A stretch of DNA of 64,000 nt, taken from NCBI GenBank assembly GCA_003244205.1, contig QHBW01000032.1:28157-92156 (forward strand), given 5' to 3'. Below, piece after piece: positions 1 through 7,878 of this stretch (its first letter is position 1; the number at the start of each line of letters is the position of its first letter). The DNA is from Solirubrobacterales bacterium. Its GTDB lineage: Bacteria; Actinomycetota; Thermoleophilia; Solirubrobacterales; Solirubrobacteraceae. The notes below the pieces were generated by a model. The model ran no database searches and was not told where the DNA came from. It worked only from the letters and a program-made list of their open reading frames with translations. Position numbers and translations under genes: made by a program.

Positions 1-772
1 GCGATCGATCGCTGTCGTGCTGGTGGGCCACGTCACCAAGGAGGGCTCGCTGGCCGGTCCTCGCGTGCTCGAGCACATCGTCGACTGCGTGCTGCAGTTC
101 GAAGGCGAGCGCGAGCGCACCTATCGCACGCTGCGGGCGCTGAAGAATCGCTTCGGCTCCACCGACGAGCTCGGTGTCTTCGAGATGGCAGCCAGCGGCC
201 TGGTGGAGGTCCCCGACGCCTCGGCGCGCTTCGTCGAGGGCGCCACGCTGTCGCCTGGCAGCGTGGTGCTCGCCGCCGTCGAGGGCACTCGCCCGCTGCT
301 GGTGGAGGTCCAGGCGCTGGTGTCGCCATCGGAGCTGGTGCCACCCAGACGGGTGGTCAACGGGCTCGACCGCAACCGGCTGGCGCTCGTGCTCGCGGTG
401 CTCGCGCGGCATGCCCGGGTGCCCGTGGGCGGGGCCGACGTTTTTGTCAACGTCGTCGGCGGGGTGCGGGTCGATGAGCCGGGCGCCGACCTGGCGGTGG
501 CGCTGGCGGTGGCCAGCGCGGCTCGCGGGGTGCCACTGTCGGGCGAGCGGCCTGGCCGGCCGGCTGTGTGCTTCGGCGAGATCGGGTTGACCGGCGAGCT
601 GCGGCCGGTCGGCCACGCCGAGCGCCGCACGGCCGAGGCCGCCCGCTTCGGGCTTGGGCGCCCGATCGCTCCGGCGGCGGGCGCGGGCGAGCCAGGCCCC
701 AAAACGCTCGCTGAAGCGTTGAGCGCGGCGTTCGCCGAACGCGCCCGCAGCGCCCCGGCCAGGGCCGCCTAG
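1..772 (+). CDS. radA: DNA repair protein RadA, C-terminal part (5' end outside window)
   Basis: RadA is a RecA-like ATPase that helps process recombination intermediates during DNA repair. The window begins inside the gene (codons run from base 2), so only about 256 C-terminal residues are visible and the zinc finger and Walker A lie upstream. Visible are the end of the ATPase core (VVLVGHVTKEG), the RadA-specific KNRFG motif (LKNRFGSTDELGVFEM) and the Lon-protease-like C-terminal domain ending in CFGEIGLTGELRPV. The gene ends about 50 bases before disA, the same neighbour as in Bacillus. Identity is secure; the true start cannot be seen. Confidence 0.95.
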   Translation, partial: RSIAVVLVGHVTKEGSLAGPRVLEHIVDCVLQFEGERERTYRTLRALKNRFGSTDELGVFEMAASGLVEVPDASARFVEGATLSPGSVVLAAVEGTRPLLVEVQALVSPSELVPPRRVVNGLDRNRLALVLAVLARHARVPVGGADVFVNVVGGVRVDEPGADLAVALAVASAARGVPLSGERPGRPAVCFGEIGLTGELRPVGHAERRTAEAARFGLGRPIAPAAGAGEPGPKTLAEALSAAFAERARSAPARAA

Positions 773-824
773 CGCCCGGACTCGAACCTAAAGGCCAGCT
801 CAAATCCGCTAGAATGCGGGATGC

Positions 825-1937
825 ATGGCCGCTCGTACCGGGGAAGAGCTCTTCGAGCTCGAAGCACGACAAGAGCCCCGGTTGGTCAAGGCGCTCGAGA
901 TGGTTGCGCCCGGGACCGCGCTCCGAGACGGCCTCGACAACATTGTCCATGCCCGTACCGGTGGACTGATCGTGATCGGCGAGCCCGAAGAGCTCGCCTT
1001 CATGCTTTCTGGGGGCATCAAGCTCGACGTCGACTACGCGCCGGCGCTGCTCTACCAGGTGGCAAAGATGGACGGGGCGATCACGCTCAACGCCAACGCC
1101 ACGAAGATCCTGTGGGCCAATGTCCAGCTGATGCCGGACCCAACGATCCACTCCCAGGAGACGGGCACCCGCCATCGCACGGCCGAGCGCGTCTCCAAGC
1201 AGACCGAGGCGCTCGTGGTTGCGATCTCCCAGCGCCGTGACGTGGTCTCGCTCTATGTCGACGGCGCCAAGTACATCCTCGTCGAGATCCCTGTCGTGCT
1301 CGCCAAGGCCAACCAGGCCCTCGCCACGCTTGACAAGTACCGCACACGCCTGGACCAGGTGTCAACTCGTCTGACCGCACTCGAGTTCGAGGGCGGCGCC
1401 ACGCTCCACGACGTGCTCACCGTGCTCCAGCGCGCCGAGCTCGTGACGCGCATGGCGGTCGAGATCGAGCGCTACATCGTCGAGCTCGGCACCGAGGGCC
1501 GGCTGATCGAGATGCAGCTCGACGAGACCATGGTCGGCACGACCGCAGACCGCGCGGCGCTGCTGCGCGACTACATAGTCGACGCGCACGAGGACTCCTT
1601 TGCGAGCGCGCTCGACCAGCTGGCGCGGCTTGCCCACCAGGACTTGCTCGACTTCGGTCGGCTGGCCGAGCTGCTCGGCCACGACCGCAAGCTCAACACA
1701 CTCGACTACCCGGTATCGCCGCGCGGTTATCGGACGCTCGGGCGGATCCCGCGTCTACCGAAGCTCGTTGTCACGGAGATCGTGCGCGAGTTCGGCAGGC
1801 TCGAGGAGCTGCTCGCCGCCACCGACGTGGAGCTCGAGTCCGTGGAGGGGGTTGGGGAGATCCGCGCGAAGGACATCCGCGAGGGCCTACGCCGGTTGCA
1901 GGAGATCAATCTCGTGGACCGCTACTTGCAGACCTGA
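825..1937 (+). CDS. disA: DNA integrity scanning diadenylate cyclase DisA
   Basis: DisA condenses two ATP into cyclic di-AMP and scans DNA for branched structures. The 370-residue protein has the usual family length. The N-terminal DAC domain carries the two catalytic signatures, DGA at residues 83-85 and RHRTA at 116-120; a helical spine follows, and the C-terminus (EGVGEIRAKDIREGL) is the helix-hairpin-helix DNA-binding domain. ATG at 825 lies just past an A/T-richer stretch. It is flanked by radA and carD. A c-di-AMP riboswitch about 48 kb downstream in this window is a likely target of its product. Confidence 0.97.
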   Translation: MAARTGEELFELEARQEPRLVKALEMVAPGTALRDGLDNIVHARTGGLIVIGEPEELAFMLSGGIKLDVDYAPALLYQVAKMDGAITLNANATKILWANVQLMPDPTIHSQETGTRHRTAERVSKQTEALVVAISQRRDVVSLYVDGAKYILVEIPVVLAKANQALATLDKYRTRLDQVSTRLTALEFEGGATLHDVLTVLQRAELVTRMAVEIERYIVELGTEGRLIEMQLDETMVGTTADRAALLRDYIVDAHEDSFASALDQLARLAHQDLLDFGRLAELLGHDRKLNTLDYPVSPRGYRTLGRIPRLPKLVVTEIVREFGRLEELLAATDVELESVEGVGEIRAKDIREGLRRLQEINLVDRYLQT

Positions 1938-1987
1938 ACCGGCGCAGCGCGCGACCGGCCGGTCGCCCGCGGACGCCGTTTGACTAG

Positions 1988-1993
1988 AGGAGG
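1988..1993 (+). promoter_or_regulatory. Strong Shine-Dalgarno (AGGAGG) that fixes the carD start
   Basis: AGGAGG sits directly after an in-frame stop (TAG at 1985-1987). In the carD frame there is no ATG, GTG or TTG between this stop and codon 2120, which already lies inside the conserved domain. The codon nine bases after the AGGAGG is ATT (2003-2005), an ideal spacing, so this site argues for initiation at a non-canonical ATT. Confidence 0.65.
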
Positions 1994-2002
1994 CTGGAGC
2001 CA

Positions 2003-2587
2003 ATTCCCGAAGCCGTCGAAGAGCGAATCGAGGACCTCGAGATCATTGAGGTCGAGCTCGAGAACATCGAGTTCGAGGTCGGCGACAACGTCGTCTATCC
2101 CCACCACGGGGCTGGCAAGGTGCTCACCAAGGAGGACAAGCAAGTCCTCGGCGAGACCCGCCAATACCTCACGATCAAGATCCTCCACAACGACATGACA
2201 GTCATGGTCCCCTGTTGCAACGCCGCGATCGCGGGGCTGCGGCGTGTGATCGACGAGGAGACCGTGAAGAAGGTGCTGGGCGTGCTCTCCGAGCAGTGTT
2301 CGGAGATGCCCAAGAACTGGAACCGCCGCTTCAAGCACAACCGCGACAAGATCAAGACCGGTGACATCTACGAGCTAGCCGAGGTAGTTCGCAACCTCGC
2401 CGTGCGCGAGCACGAGAAGGGTCTGTCGACCGGGGAGAAGCAGATGTTCACCCGCGCCAAGAAGATCCTCGCCTCTGAGCTGATGTACGCGCTCGAGATG
2501 AGCGAGGACGAGGCCGAGGAGCATCTCGACAACCTGCTCGCTCGCACGGCGCAGGCAAACGGGAAGGTCGCGCTGGCCGCGCAGTAG
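2003..2587 (+). CDS. carD: CarD family transcriptional regulator, apparent ATT start
   Basis: CarD binds the RNA polymerase beta subunit and stabilises open complexes, notably at rRNA promoters. The RNAP-interaction domain begins with FEVGDNVVYPHHGAGKV; the C-terminal half is the helical DNA-binding domain (ELAEVVRNLAVREHEKGLS). The first conventional start codon in frame (GTG 2120) would delete the front of the conserved domain, so translation must begin upstream. ATT at 2003, nine bases after AGGAGG, gives 194 residues beginning (M)PEAVEERIEDLE. CTG at 1994 touches the ribosome-binding site and ATT at 2045 is less well placed. A sequencing error is an alternative explanation. It precedes ispD by 16 bases. 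Confidence 0.85.
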   Translation: MPEAVEERIEDLEIIEVELENIEFEVGDNVVYPHHGAGKVLTKEDKQVLGETRQYLTIKILHNDMTVMVPCCNAAIAGLRRVIDEETVKKVLGVLSEQCSEMPKNWNRRFKHNRDKIKTGDIYELAEVVRNLAVREHEKGLSTGEKQMFTRAKKILASELMYALEMSEDEAEEHLDNLLARTAQANGKVALAAQ

Positions 2588-2603
2588 CGGCCGTCGAAGG
2601 CAC

Positions 2604-3287
2604 ATGGCGGTCGCCCTCGTCGTGGCCGCCGGTCGTGGCGAACGCCTTGGTGCCCAGGGGCCCAAGGCGTTTGTCATGCTGGCGGGCCGTCCGATGCTCG
2701 AGTGGTCGATCCAAGCGCTCGCCGCGGTCGCGCAGATCGAGCGCATCGTGGTCGCGCTGCCCGACGGCGCCAGCGCGCCTGCGGGGACGATCGGCGTCGC
2801 CGGGGGGGCGGTGCGCTCGGAATCCGTGCGCGCCGCGCTCGCCGGCGCGGGACCGGGCGATCCGGTCCTCGTCCACGACGCCGCCCGCCCGCTGCTGAGC
2901 CCGGCTCTCGCCACGCGCGCACTGGCCGCGCTGGAGGAGGAAGAGGAGCGAGGCGGGGGCCGCTGGGATGGAGCCGTCTGCGCCGCCCCGATGAGCGACA
3001 CCGTCAAGCAGACCGGGGCGCCCGGGGACCCCGGCGTGCACGCGACGCTCGACCGCGCCACGCTGTGGCGCGTGCAGACCCCCCAGGTGTTCCGCCGGCC
3101 GGCCCTCGAACGCGCGCTGGGGGCGTCTGCAGCCGAGCTGGCCGCGGCCACCGACGACGCCTGGCTCGTCGAGCGCCAGGGTGGGCGCGTGCGCGTCGTG
3201 GAGGCTCCGGCCTCCAACCTCAAGGTGACGACCGATGTCGACCTGCGGCTGGCAGAGCTGCTGCTCGGCGAGCGCGACCGATGCTGA
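2604..3287 (+). CDS. ispD: 2-C-methyl-D-erythritol 4-phosphate cytidylyltransferase
   Basis: IspD transfers CMP from CTP to methylerythritol 4-phosphate, the third step of the MEP isoprenoid pathway. The 227-residue protein shows the nucleotide-binding N-terminus VVAAGRGERLGAQGPKAF (with the conserved Lys at 21), the HDAARP motif at 91-96, and the C-terminal KVTTDVDLRLAE signature. Its stop codon overlaps the next start in an ATGCTGA arrangement, indicating translational coupling. ispF follows one gene later, so two MEP-pathway genes are co-transcribed with a PHP phosphatase between them. Confidence 0.95.
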   Translation: MAVALVVAAGRGERLGAQGPKAFVMLAGRPMLEWSIQALAAVAQIERIVVALPDGASAPAGTIGVAGGAVRSESVRAALAGAGPGDPVLVHDAARPLLSPALATRALAALEEEEERGGGRWDGAVCAAPMSDTVKQTGAPGDPGVHATLDRATLWRVQTPQVFRRPALERALGASAAELAAATDDAWLVERQGGRVRVVEAPASNLKVTTDVDLRLAELLLGERDRC

Positions 3288-4108
3288 CCGACTACCACGT
3301 CCACCTGCGTCCCGACGACCCCGACACGCCGGCGCAGCGCTACTTCACCGCAGCCAACGCCGAGCGCTTCCGCACCGTCGCCGAGGAGCGGGGCATCGCC
3401 GAGCTGGGAGTCTCGGAGCACATCCATCGCTTCCGCTCCGCGCTCGACATCTGGACGCACCCGTTCTGGCGCGAGCAGGCGGTCGACGACCTCGAGGCCT
3501 ACTGCGAATACGTCCGCGAGGAGACCGACCTGAAGCTGGGGATCGAGGCCGACTTCATCCCCGGGCGCGAGGACCGCCTCGCCAACCTGCTCGATGCGCA
3601 CCCCTTCGACTACGTGATCGGCTCGGTCCACTTCCTCGGCGACGACGCCGTCGATCACGCCGACTACGACATCTGGGAGCGGGCCGGTGATCCCGATCGG
3701 GTCTGGCGCCGTTATTTCAATACCCTGAGCCAGGCGGCGCTTTCGGGGCTCTTCGACATTCTCGCCCACCCCGACCTCGTGAAGCGGTGGGGTCACGGGC
3801 GACCGCGGCCCGATGGCGACCTGCGGCGCTTCTATGAGCCCGCGGTCGAGGCGATCGTCGAGGCTGGTGTCGCGGTCGAGGTTTCCACAGCCGGGCTGCG
3901 CAAGCCGGTCGGCGAGCTCTACCCCGCGCCGGCCTTCCTCGAGCTCTGCGTCGAGGGTGCGACGCCGATCGCGCTCTCCTCGGACGCCCACGTCCCCGCC
4001 GACGTCGGCTCCGGCTACGACCACGCCCTCGCCGAGCTCGAGCGCGTCGGCGTCAACGAGCTGTGCGTGTTCGAGCGCCGCTCGCGCCAGCTGGAGCCGC
4101 TCGGATGA
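3281..4108 (+). CDS. PHP-domain phosphatase, histidinol-phosphatase-like
   Basis: A polymerase-and-histidinol-phosphatase (PHP) metal-dependent phosphoesterase of 275 residues. Metal-ligand motifs of the fold are visible: DYHVHLR at the N-terminus, GVSEHIHRF, GIEADFIPG, DYVIGSVHFL, DILAHPDLVKRWG and SSDAHVPADVG near the end. This pattern fits HisK-type histidinol-phosphatase, but no other his genes are nearby, so the substrate is uncertain. The ATG at 3281 overlaps the ispD stop, and the stop overlaps the ispF start (ATGA), so it is embedded in the ispD-ispF operon. Confidence 0.85.
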   Translation: MLTDYHVHLRPDDPDTPAQRYFTAANAERFRTVAEERGIAELGVSEHIHRFRSALDIWTHPFWREQAVDDLEAYCEYVREETDLKLGIEADFIPGREDRLANLLDAHPFDYVIGSVHFLGDDAVDHADYDIWERAGDPDRVWRRYFNTLSQAALSGLFDILAHPDLVKRWGHGRPRPDGDLRRFYEPAVEAIVEAGVAVEVSTAGLRKPVGELYPAPAFLELCVEGATPIALSSDAHVPADVGSGYDHALAELERVGVNELCVFERRSRQLEPLG

Positions 4109-4602
4109 TCCGCGTCGGGATCGGCTACGACAGCCACGCGCTGGCTCGCGGACGCCGGCTCGTGCTCGCCGGCGTCGAGATCCCGCATGAGCTGGGCCTC
4201 GCTGGCCACTCCGACGCCGACGTCCTCACGCACGCGGTGATCGATGCGCTGCTCGGCGCTGGCGCCCTCGGCGACATCGGCGAGCACTTCCCCGACAGCG
4301 ACGAGCGCTGGCGCGATGCAGCCTCTTTGACGCTGCTGCGCCGGGCGGTCGCGCTGGCCGCCGACGCGGGCTACGCCGTCGTCAACGTCGACGCCACGGT
4401 CGTGCTCGAAGTCCCGAGGCTGGCGCCATTTCGCGACGCGATCCGCGCGGCGCTCGCCGATGCCTTGGGAGTCGGCGCGAGCGCGGTCAGCGTCAAGGCG
4501 ACGACGGGAGAGGGGATTGGCTTCATCGGGCGTGGGGAGGGGGCGGCCGCGCTCGCGGTCGCGACGCTGGACGTGCGCGGCCGCGCCGCGGCCAACGAAT
4601 AG
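4105..4602 (+). CDS. ispF: 2-C-methyl-D-erythritol 2,4-cyclodiphosphate synthase
   Basis: IspF cyclises CDP-methylerythritol 2-phosphate to the 2,4-cyclodiphosphate in the MEP pathway. The 165-residue protein begins MIRVGIGYDSHAL with zinc ligands Asp9 and His11, followed by AGHSDADVLTHAVIDALLG and GDIGEHFPDSD; the C-terminal VKATTGEGIGFIGRGEG is the CDP-binding signature. ATG 4105 overlaps the preceding stop (ATGA); an upstream GTG in frame would extend far into the PHP gene and is rejected. Length and motifs are canonical. Confidence 0.96.
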   Translation: MIRVGIGYDSHALARGRRLVLAGVEIPHELGLAGHSDADVLTHAVIDALLGAGALGDIGEHFPDSDERWRDAASLTLLRRAVALAADAGYAVVNVDATVVLEVPRLAPFRDAIRAALADALGVGASAVSVKATTGEGIGFIGRGEGAAALAVATLDVRGRAAANE

Positions 4603-4614
4603 GCTCCCGGCACG

Positions 4615-5445
4615 ATGGACGTCTCGAGACTGGACGGCAAGGCCGCGCTGATCACGGGCGCCGGCAGCGGGATCGGACGCGAGACCGCGCTCGAGTGCGC
4701 GCGTCGCGGCGCCGACCTCGTGATCTGTGACGTCAACGAGGCGGGACTGGCCGAGACGGAGACCCAGGCGCGCGCCGCCGGCGCCAGCAGCGTGCTCGGC
4801 CGGCGCGTCGACGTGTCCAGCCGTGAGCAGATGTCCGAGTTCGCCGCGGCGGTGCACGAGCAGGTGCGCGCCGTCGACCTGCTCGTCAACAACGCCGGCG
4901 TCGGCCTCGGCGCCGGGCTGCTCGACACGACGCTCGAGGACTGGGACTGGATCATCGGGATCAACATCATGGGCGTGGTTCACGGCTGCCACTACTTCGT
5001 CCCGGCGATGGTGCAGCGCGGCGGCGGCGGTCACGTAGTCAACCTCTCCTCGATGGCCGGCTATCACGCGAGCTCGGCGCTCTTGGCCTACAGCGCGACC
5101 AAGTTCGGCGTGCTCGGGCTCTCGTTGGCGCTGCGCGACGAGCTGCTCGCGCACAAGATCGGCGTGACCGCGGTCTGCCCCGGGATCATCAACACGCCGA
5201 TCACGCAGACGAGCCCGATGCGCGGCGCGGCGGCGGACCCGGGCGTCCGCGAGCGTGCGGTGCGCATGTATCAGCGGCGCAACTACGGCCCTGACCGCGT
5301 GGCGAAGGGCATCATGCGCGCCGTACAGCGCAATCGGCCGATCGCTCCCGTCGCGCCCGAGGCGTGGCTCGCTTGGGGCATTATGCGCACCTCACCGCGG
5401 TTGGGGGGGTGGGTCGCGCGCAGGCTCGCCGCGGCGGCCCAGTAA
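4615..5445 (+). CDS. SDR family NAD(P)-dependent oxidoreductase
   Basis: A classical short-chain dehydrogenase of 276 residues. The cofactor site is ITGAGSGIGRETA near residue 15, followed by NNAGVG and the catalytic Ser-Tyr-Lys set (NLSSMAG with the YSATK motif). The conserved Asp after beta-2 (ICDVNE) suggests preference for NAD over NADP. The C-terminal tail with arginine-rich MYQRRNYGPDRVAKGIMRAV resembles actinobacterial SDRs acting on lipids or steroids, but the substrate cannot be read from sequence. It lies 12 bases after ispF and just before an FMN oxidase, possibly in the same transcript. Confidence 0.85.
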   Translation: MDVSRLDGKAALITGAGSGIGRETALECARRGADLVICDVNEAGLAETETQARAAGASSVLGRRVDVSSREQMSEFAAAVHEQVRAVDLLVNNAGVGLGAGLLDTTLEDWDWIIGINIMGVVHGCHYFVPAMVQRGGGGHVVNLSSMAGYHASSALLAYSATKFGVLGLSLALRDELLAHKIGVTAVCPGIINTPITQTSPMRGAAADPGVRERAVRMYQRRNYGPDRVAKGIMRAVQRNRPIAPVAPEAWLAWGIMRTSPRLGGWVARRLAAAAQ

Positions 5446-5448
5446 GCG

Positions 5449-6657
5449 ATGTCCGACGGCAGCGCAGCCAGCGCAGCTGGCACATCCACCGACGCCGAGG
5501 TCTTCGCCAACTACCAGTACGAGATCTATGCCCGCGGCATGAGCGGCGAGCGCCCGCGCCTGGCGCTCGACTGGCGCGAGCTCGAGCGCCGGGCCGAGCA
5601 GGTCGCTCCGCGCGCGGGCTGGGGCTACGTCGCCGGTGGGGCCGGAAGCGAGGACACTGTGCGCGAGAACCGGGCGGCATTCGGCCGCTGGCGGATCGTC
5701 CCGCGGATGCTGCGCGACGTCTCCGTGCGCGATCTGCGCCGCACCGTGCTCGGCACGCCGCTGCGCGCGCCCGTGCTGCTCGCACCGGTGGGCGTTCAGA
5801 CGCTGATGCACCCCGAGGGTGAGCTCGCCGTCGCGCGCGCCGCCGCGTCGGTCGGGGTCCCGCTCGTGGCGAGCACCGCCGCCTCGCATACGTTCGAGGC
5901 GATCGCCGAGGCGGCTGGCGAGCTCCCGCTCTGGTACCAGCTCTACTGGCCACGCGAGCGCGAGCTGGCGGCCAGCTTCATCGGCCGCGCCGAGGCCGCC
6001 GGCTATCGCGCGCTTGTGGTTACGCTCGACACCTGGATGCTGGGTTGGCGGCCGCGTGACCTGAGCGAAGGCTTCTTGCCGTTCCTGCGCGGTGAGGGCA
6101 ACGTCAACTTCCTCGAGGACCCCGTCTTCCGGGGCCTGCTGGAGCGCCCGCCGGAGGAGGACATGCAGGCCGCGATCGGCCAATGGGCGTTCCAGTTCTC
6201 CAACCCCTCGGTGACGTGGGCGGATCTCGCCTGGCTGCGCGGGATCACGGAGCTGCCGATCGTGCTCAAGGGGATCCAGCACCGCGACGACGCGCGGCTC
6301 GCCGTCGAACACGGGGCGGACGGCATCATCGTCTCCAACCACGGTGGTCGGCAGGTCGATGGCGCGATCGCCTCCCTCGACGCCCTGCCCGGCGTGGTCG
6401 ACGAGGTCGGCGAGCGCTGCGCTGTGCTCTTCGACAGCGGCGTGCGCGGCGGCTCCGATGCGGTCAAGGCGCTCGCCCTCGGTGCCCGCGCGGTGCTGCT
6501 CGGACGCCCCTACATGTGGGCGCTCGCGCTGGGCGGCGAGGTCGCGGTGCGTGAGTACCTACGGGCCTTCCTCGCCGACTTCGACCTCGCGCTCGCGCTC
6601 AGCGGTCACGCAGGAGTCGACGAGGTCGGGCCTGGGTCGGTGGTGCGGCGGCCATAA
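5449..6657 (+). CDS. FMN-dependent alpha-hydroxy-acid oxidase / lactate 2-monooxygenase-like
   Basis: A 402-residue TIM-barrel flavoprotein of the glycolate oxidase / lactate monooxygenase family, which oxidises 2-hydroxy acids. Seen are the N-terminal WGYVAGGAGSEDTVREN, LLAPVGVQTLMHPEGE, LWYQLYWPRER, TLDTWMLGWRPRDL, the barrel Lys (VLKGIQHRDDA), and the active-site SNHGGRQVDGAIASLDALP with catalytic His and Arg, then DSGVRGGSDAVKAL and GRPYMWALALGGE for FMN phosphate. Overall form and the WRPRDL segment favour lactate 2-monooxygenase over L-lactate dehydrogenase. It starts three bases after the SDR. Confidence 0.85.
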   Translation: MSDGSAASAAGTSTDAEVFANYQYEIYARGMSGERPRLALDWRELERRAEQVAPRAGWGYVAGGAGSEDTVRENRAAFGRWRIVPRMLRDVSVRDLRRTVLGTPLRAPVLLAPVGVQTLMHPEGELAVARAAASVGVPLVASTAASHTFEAIAEAAGELPLWYQLYWPRERELAASFIGRAEAAGYRALVVTLDTWMLGWRPRDLSEGFLPFLRGEGNVNFLEDPVFRGLLERPPEEDMQAAIGQWAFQFSNPSVTWADLAWLRGITELPIVLKGIQHRDDARLAVEHGADGIIVSNHGGRQVDGAIASLDALPGVVDEVGERCAVLFDSGVRGGSDAVKALALGARAVLLGRPYMWALALGGEVAVREYLRAFLADFDLALALSGHAGVDEVGPGSVVRRP

Positions 6658-6704
6658 AACGGCGCCGTCCTCGCCTCGGAGGAGCCGGACCGCAACGAGA
6701 GGAA

Positions 6705-7178
6705 ATGGCCAGCAGCTCTGATCTCAGCGTGCGCCAGGCGCAGGTCACAGACGCCGAGGCTGTCGGCCAGCTTCTGCACGACTTCAACAGCGAGTTTCAC
6801 GATCCGACGCCCGGCCCGCGCGCGCTTGCCCAGCGCATGCAAGACCTGCTCACGGCCGGGGAGGTCACGATCCTGCTCGCCGCCGGCAAGCCCGACGGGC
6901 TCGCGGTGCTCCGCTTCCGCCCGGCGATCTGGACGAACGCGCTCGAGTGCTATCTGGCCGAGCTGTACGTCAGGCCCGACCGACGCGGCCAGGGATTGGG
7001 GCGGGCGTTGATGGAGGCCGCGATCGAGCTCGCTCGCCGCAAGGGGGCGGATCACATGGACCTCGGGACCGGCGATCACGACGTCGTCGCCCGCGCGCTC
7101 TACGAGAGCTTCGGGTTCAGCAACCGCGAGGGCAAACCCGATGGGCCGGTCAACTACTTCTACGAGCGAGAGCTGTGA
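6705..7178 (+). CDS. GNAT family N-acetyltransferase
   Basis: A 157-residue GCN5-related N-acetyltransferase. The acetyl-CoA pyrophosphate loop RPDRRGQGLGRALMEAA is clear, preceded by a beta strand (LAELYV) and followed by ALYESFGFSNREG, the usual C-terminal motif. GAGAGGAA precedes ATG 6705. The acceptor substrate is unknown. It is the last plus-strand gene before a strong inverted repeat and a convergent pair. Confidence 0.85.
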   Translation: MASSSDLSVRQAQVTDAEAVGQLLHDFNSEFHDPTPGPRALAQRMQDLLTAGEVTILLAAGKPDGLAVLRFRPAIWTNALECYLAELYVRPDRRGQGLGRALMEAAIELARRKGADHMDLGTGDHDVVARALYESFGFSNREGKPDGPVNYFYEREL

Positions 7179-7279
7179 AGCCAGTCGCGACGATCAGAGC
7201 GCGCGCTGGTGTTGACCAGGTCGGGCCCGGCGACATCAGGCTCAGGAGCGTCACGGGGGCGACGCTGACGTGCGCGAGC

Positions 7280-7334
7280 CGGGGGGTGTGCGATCTACTC
7301 GGCGATGATTGGGGTCTTCATCGCACACCCCCCG
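7280..7334. terminator. 15-bp perfect inverted repeat between convergent genes
   Basis: CGGGGGGTGTGCGAT (7280-7294) is repeated as its exact reverse complement at 7320-7334 with a 25-base loop. It lies between the GNAT gene (+) and the SRPBCC gene (-), so a bidirectional terminator is the simplest reading. No T tract follows, as is common in high-GC genomes. The rest of 7179-7383 holds nothing else recognisable. Confidence 0.6.
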
Positions 7335-7383
7335 TCTCGGCGGTCGCCGCTGCGGTCTGGAACGAGCGACGAGGCCAAACGGC

Positions 7384-7875
7384 TCAGGCGACGCGGGCGC
7401 GCTCGCGCCTGCGCGCCGCCGCCTGCTCGACGAGCTGCTCGTGCTCGACGCGCCGCTTGAGCTCGCGGACGCTGCGCTGGAGGTGGTTGCGGACCGTCGG
7501 TCCCCCGATGCGCTCGGCCAGCCAGCCGAACAGCCCAGCCCCGGCGACGCCGTAGGAGAGGCGCAGCTCGACGTGCGTGCGGCGCTCCGAACGCGCGCGC
7601 AGACGCCAGCGTCCGCGCTGGTCGATCCCGAGTACCGAGACCCACGCGAAGTCGCGACCGGGGTCCCATTCGACGACCTCGACGAGGCCGCCGATCTCGG
7701 CCGAGCCCACGCGCATCAGCATGCGCAGGCGGGTGCCGACGCCCTCGCGCTGGTCTCCCACAACCTCCCAGCGAGTGATGCCCTGGAGGAACGCCGCCGC
7801 GCGCTCGGCGTCGGCGATGTGGCGCCAGACGAGCTCCGGCGGGGCGGCGACGTCGATCTGGCCACAGACGCGCAT
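7384..7875 (-). CDS. SRPBCC family protein (polyketide cyclase/START-like)
   Basis: A 163-residue helix-grip hydrophobic-ligand-binding protein. The N-terminal VCGQIDVAAPPELVWRHIAD and later GITRWEVVGDQREGVGTRLR are typical of the polyketide-cyclase/dehydrase superfamily; GRWRLRARSERRTHVELRLSY is the beta sheet leading to the C-terminal long helix. It starts three bases after the acyltransferase upstream on this strand, so the two form a lipid-related pair. Ligand and activity are unknown. Confidence 0.75.
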   Translation of the reverse strand: MRVCGQIDVAAPPELVWRHIADAERAAAFLQGITRWEVVGDQREGVGTRLRMLMRVGSAEIGGLVEVVEWDPGRDFAWVSVLGIDQRGRWRLRARSERRTHVELRLSYGVAGAGLFGWLAERIGGPTVRNHLQRSVRELKRRVEHEQLVEQAAARRRERARVA

Positions 7876-7878
7876 CGG

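Noticed and set aside
2375..4024. 549-codon open frame on the minus strand
   Set aside because: It is antisense to carD, ispD and the PHP gene, whose products have clear family motifs; its protein is Arg/Asp-rich shadow translation.
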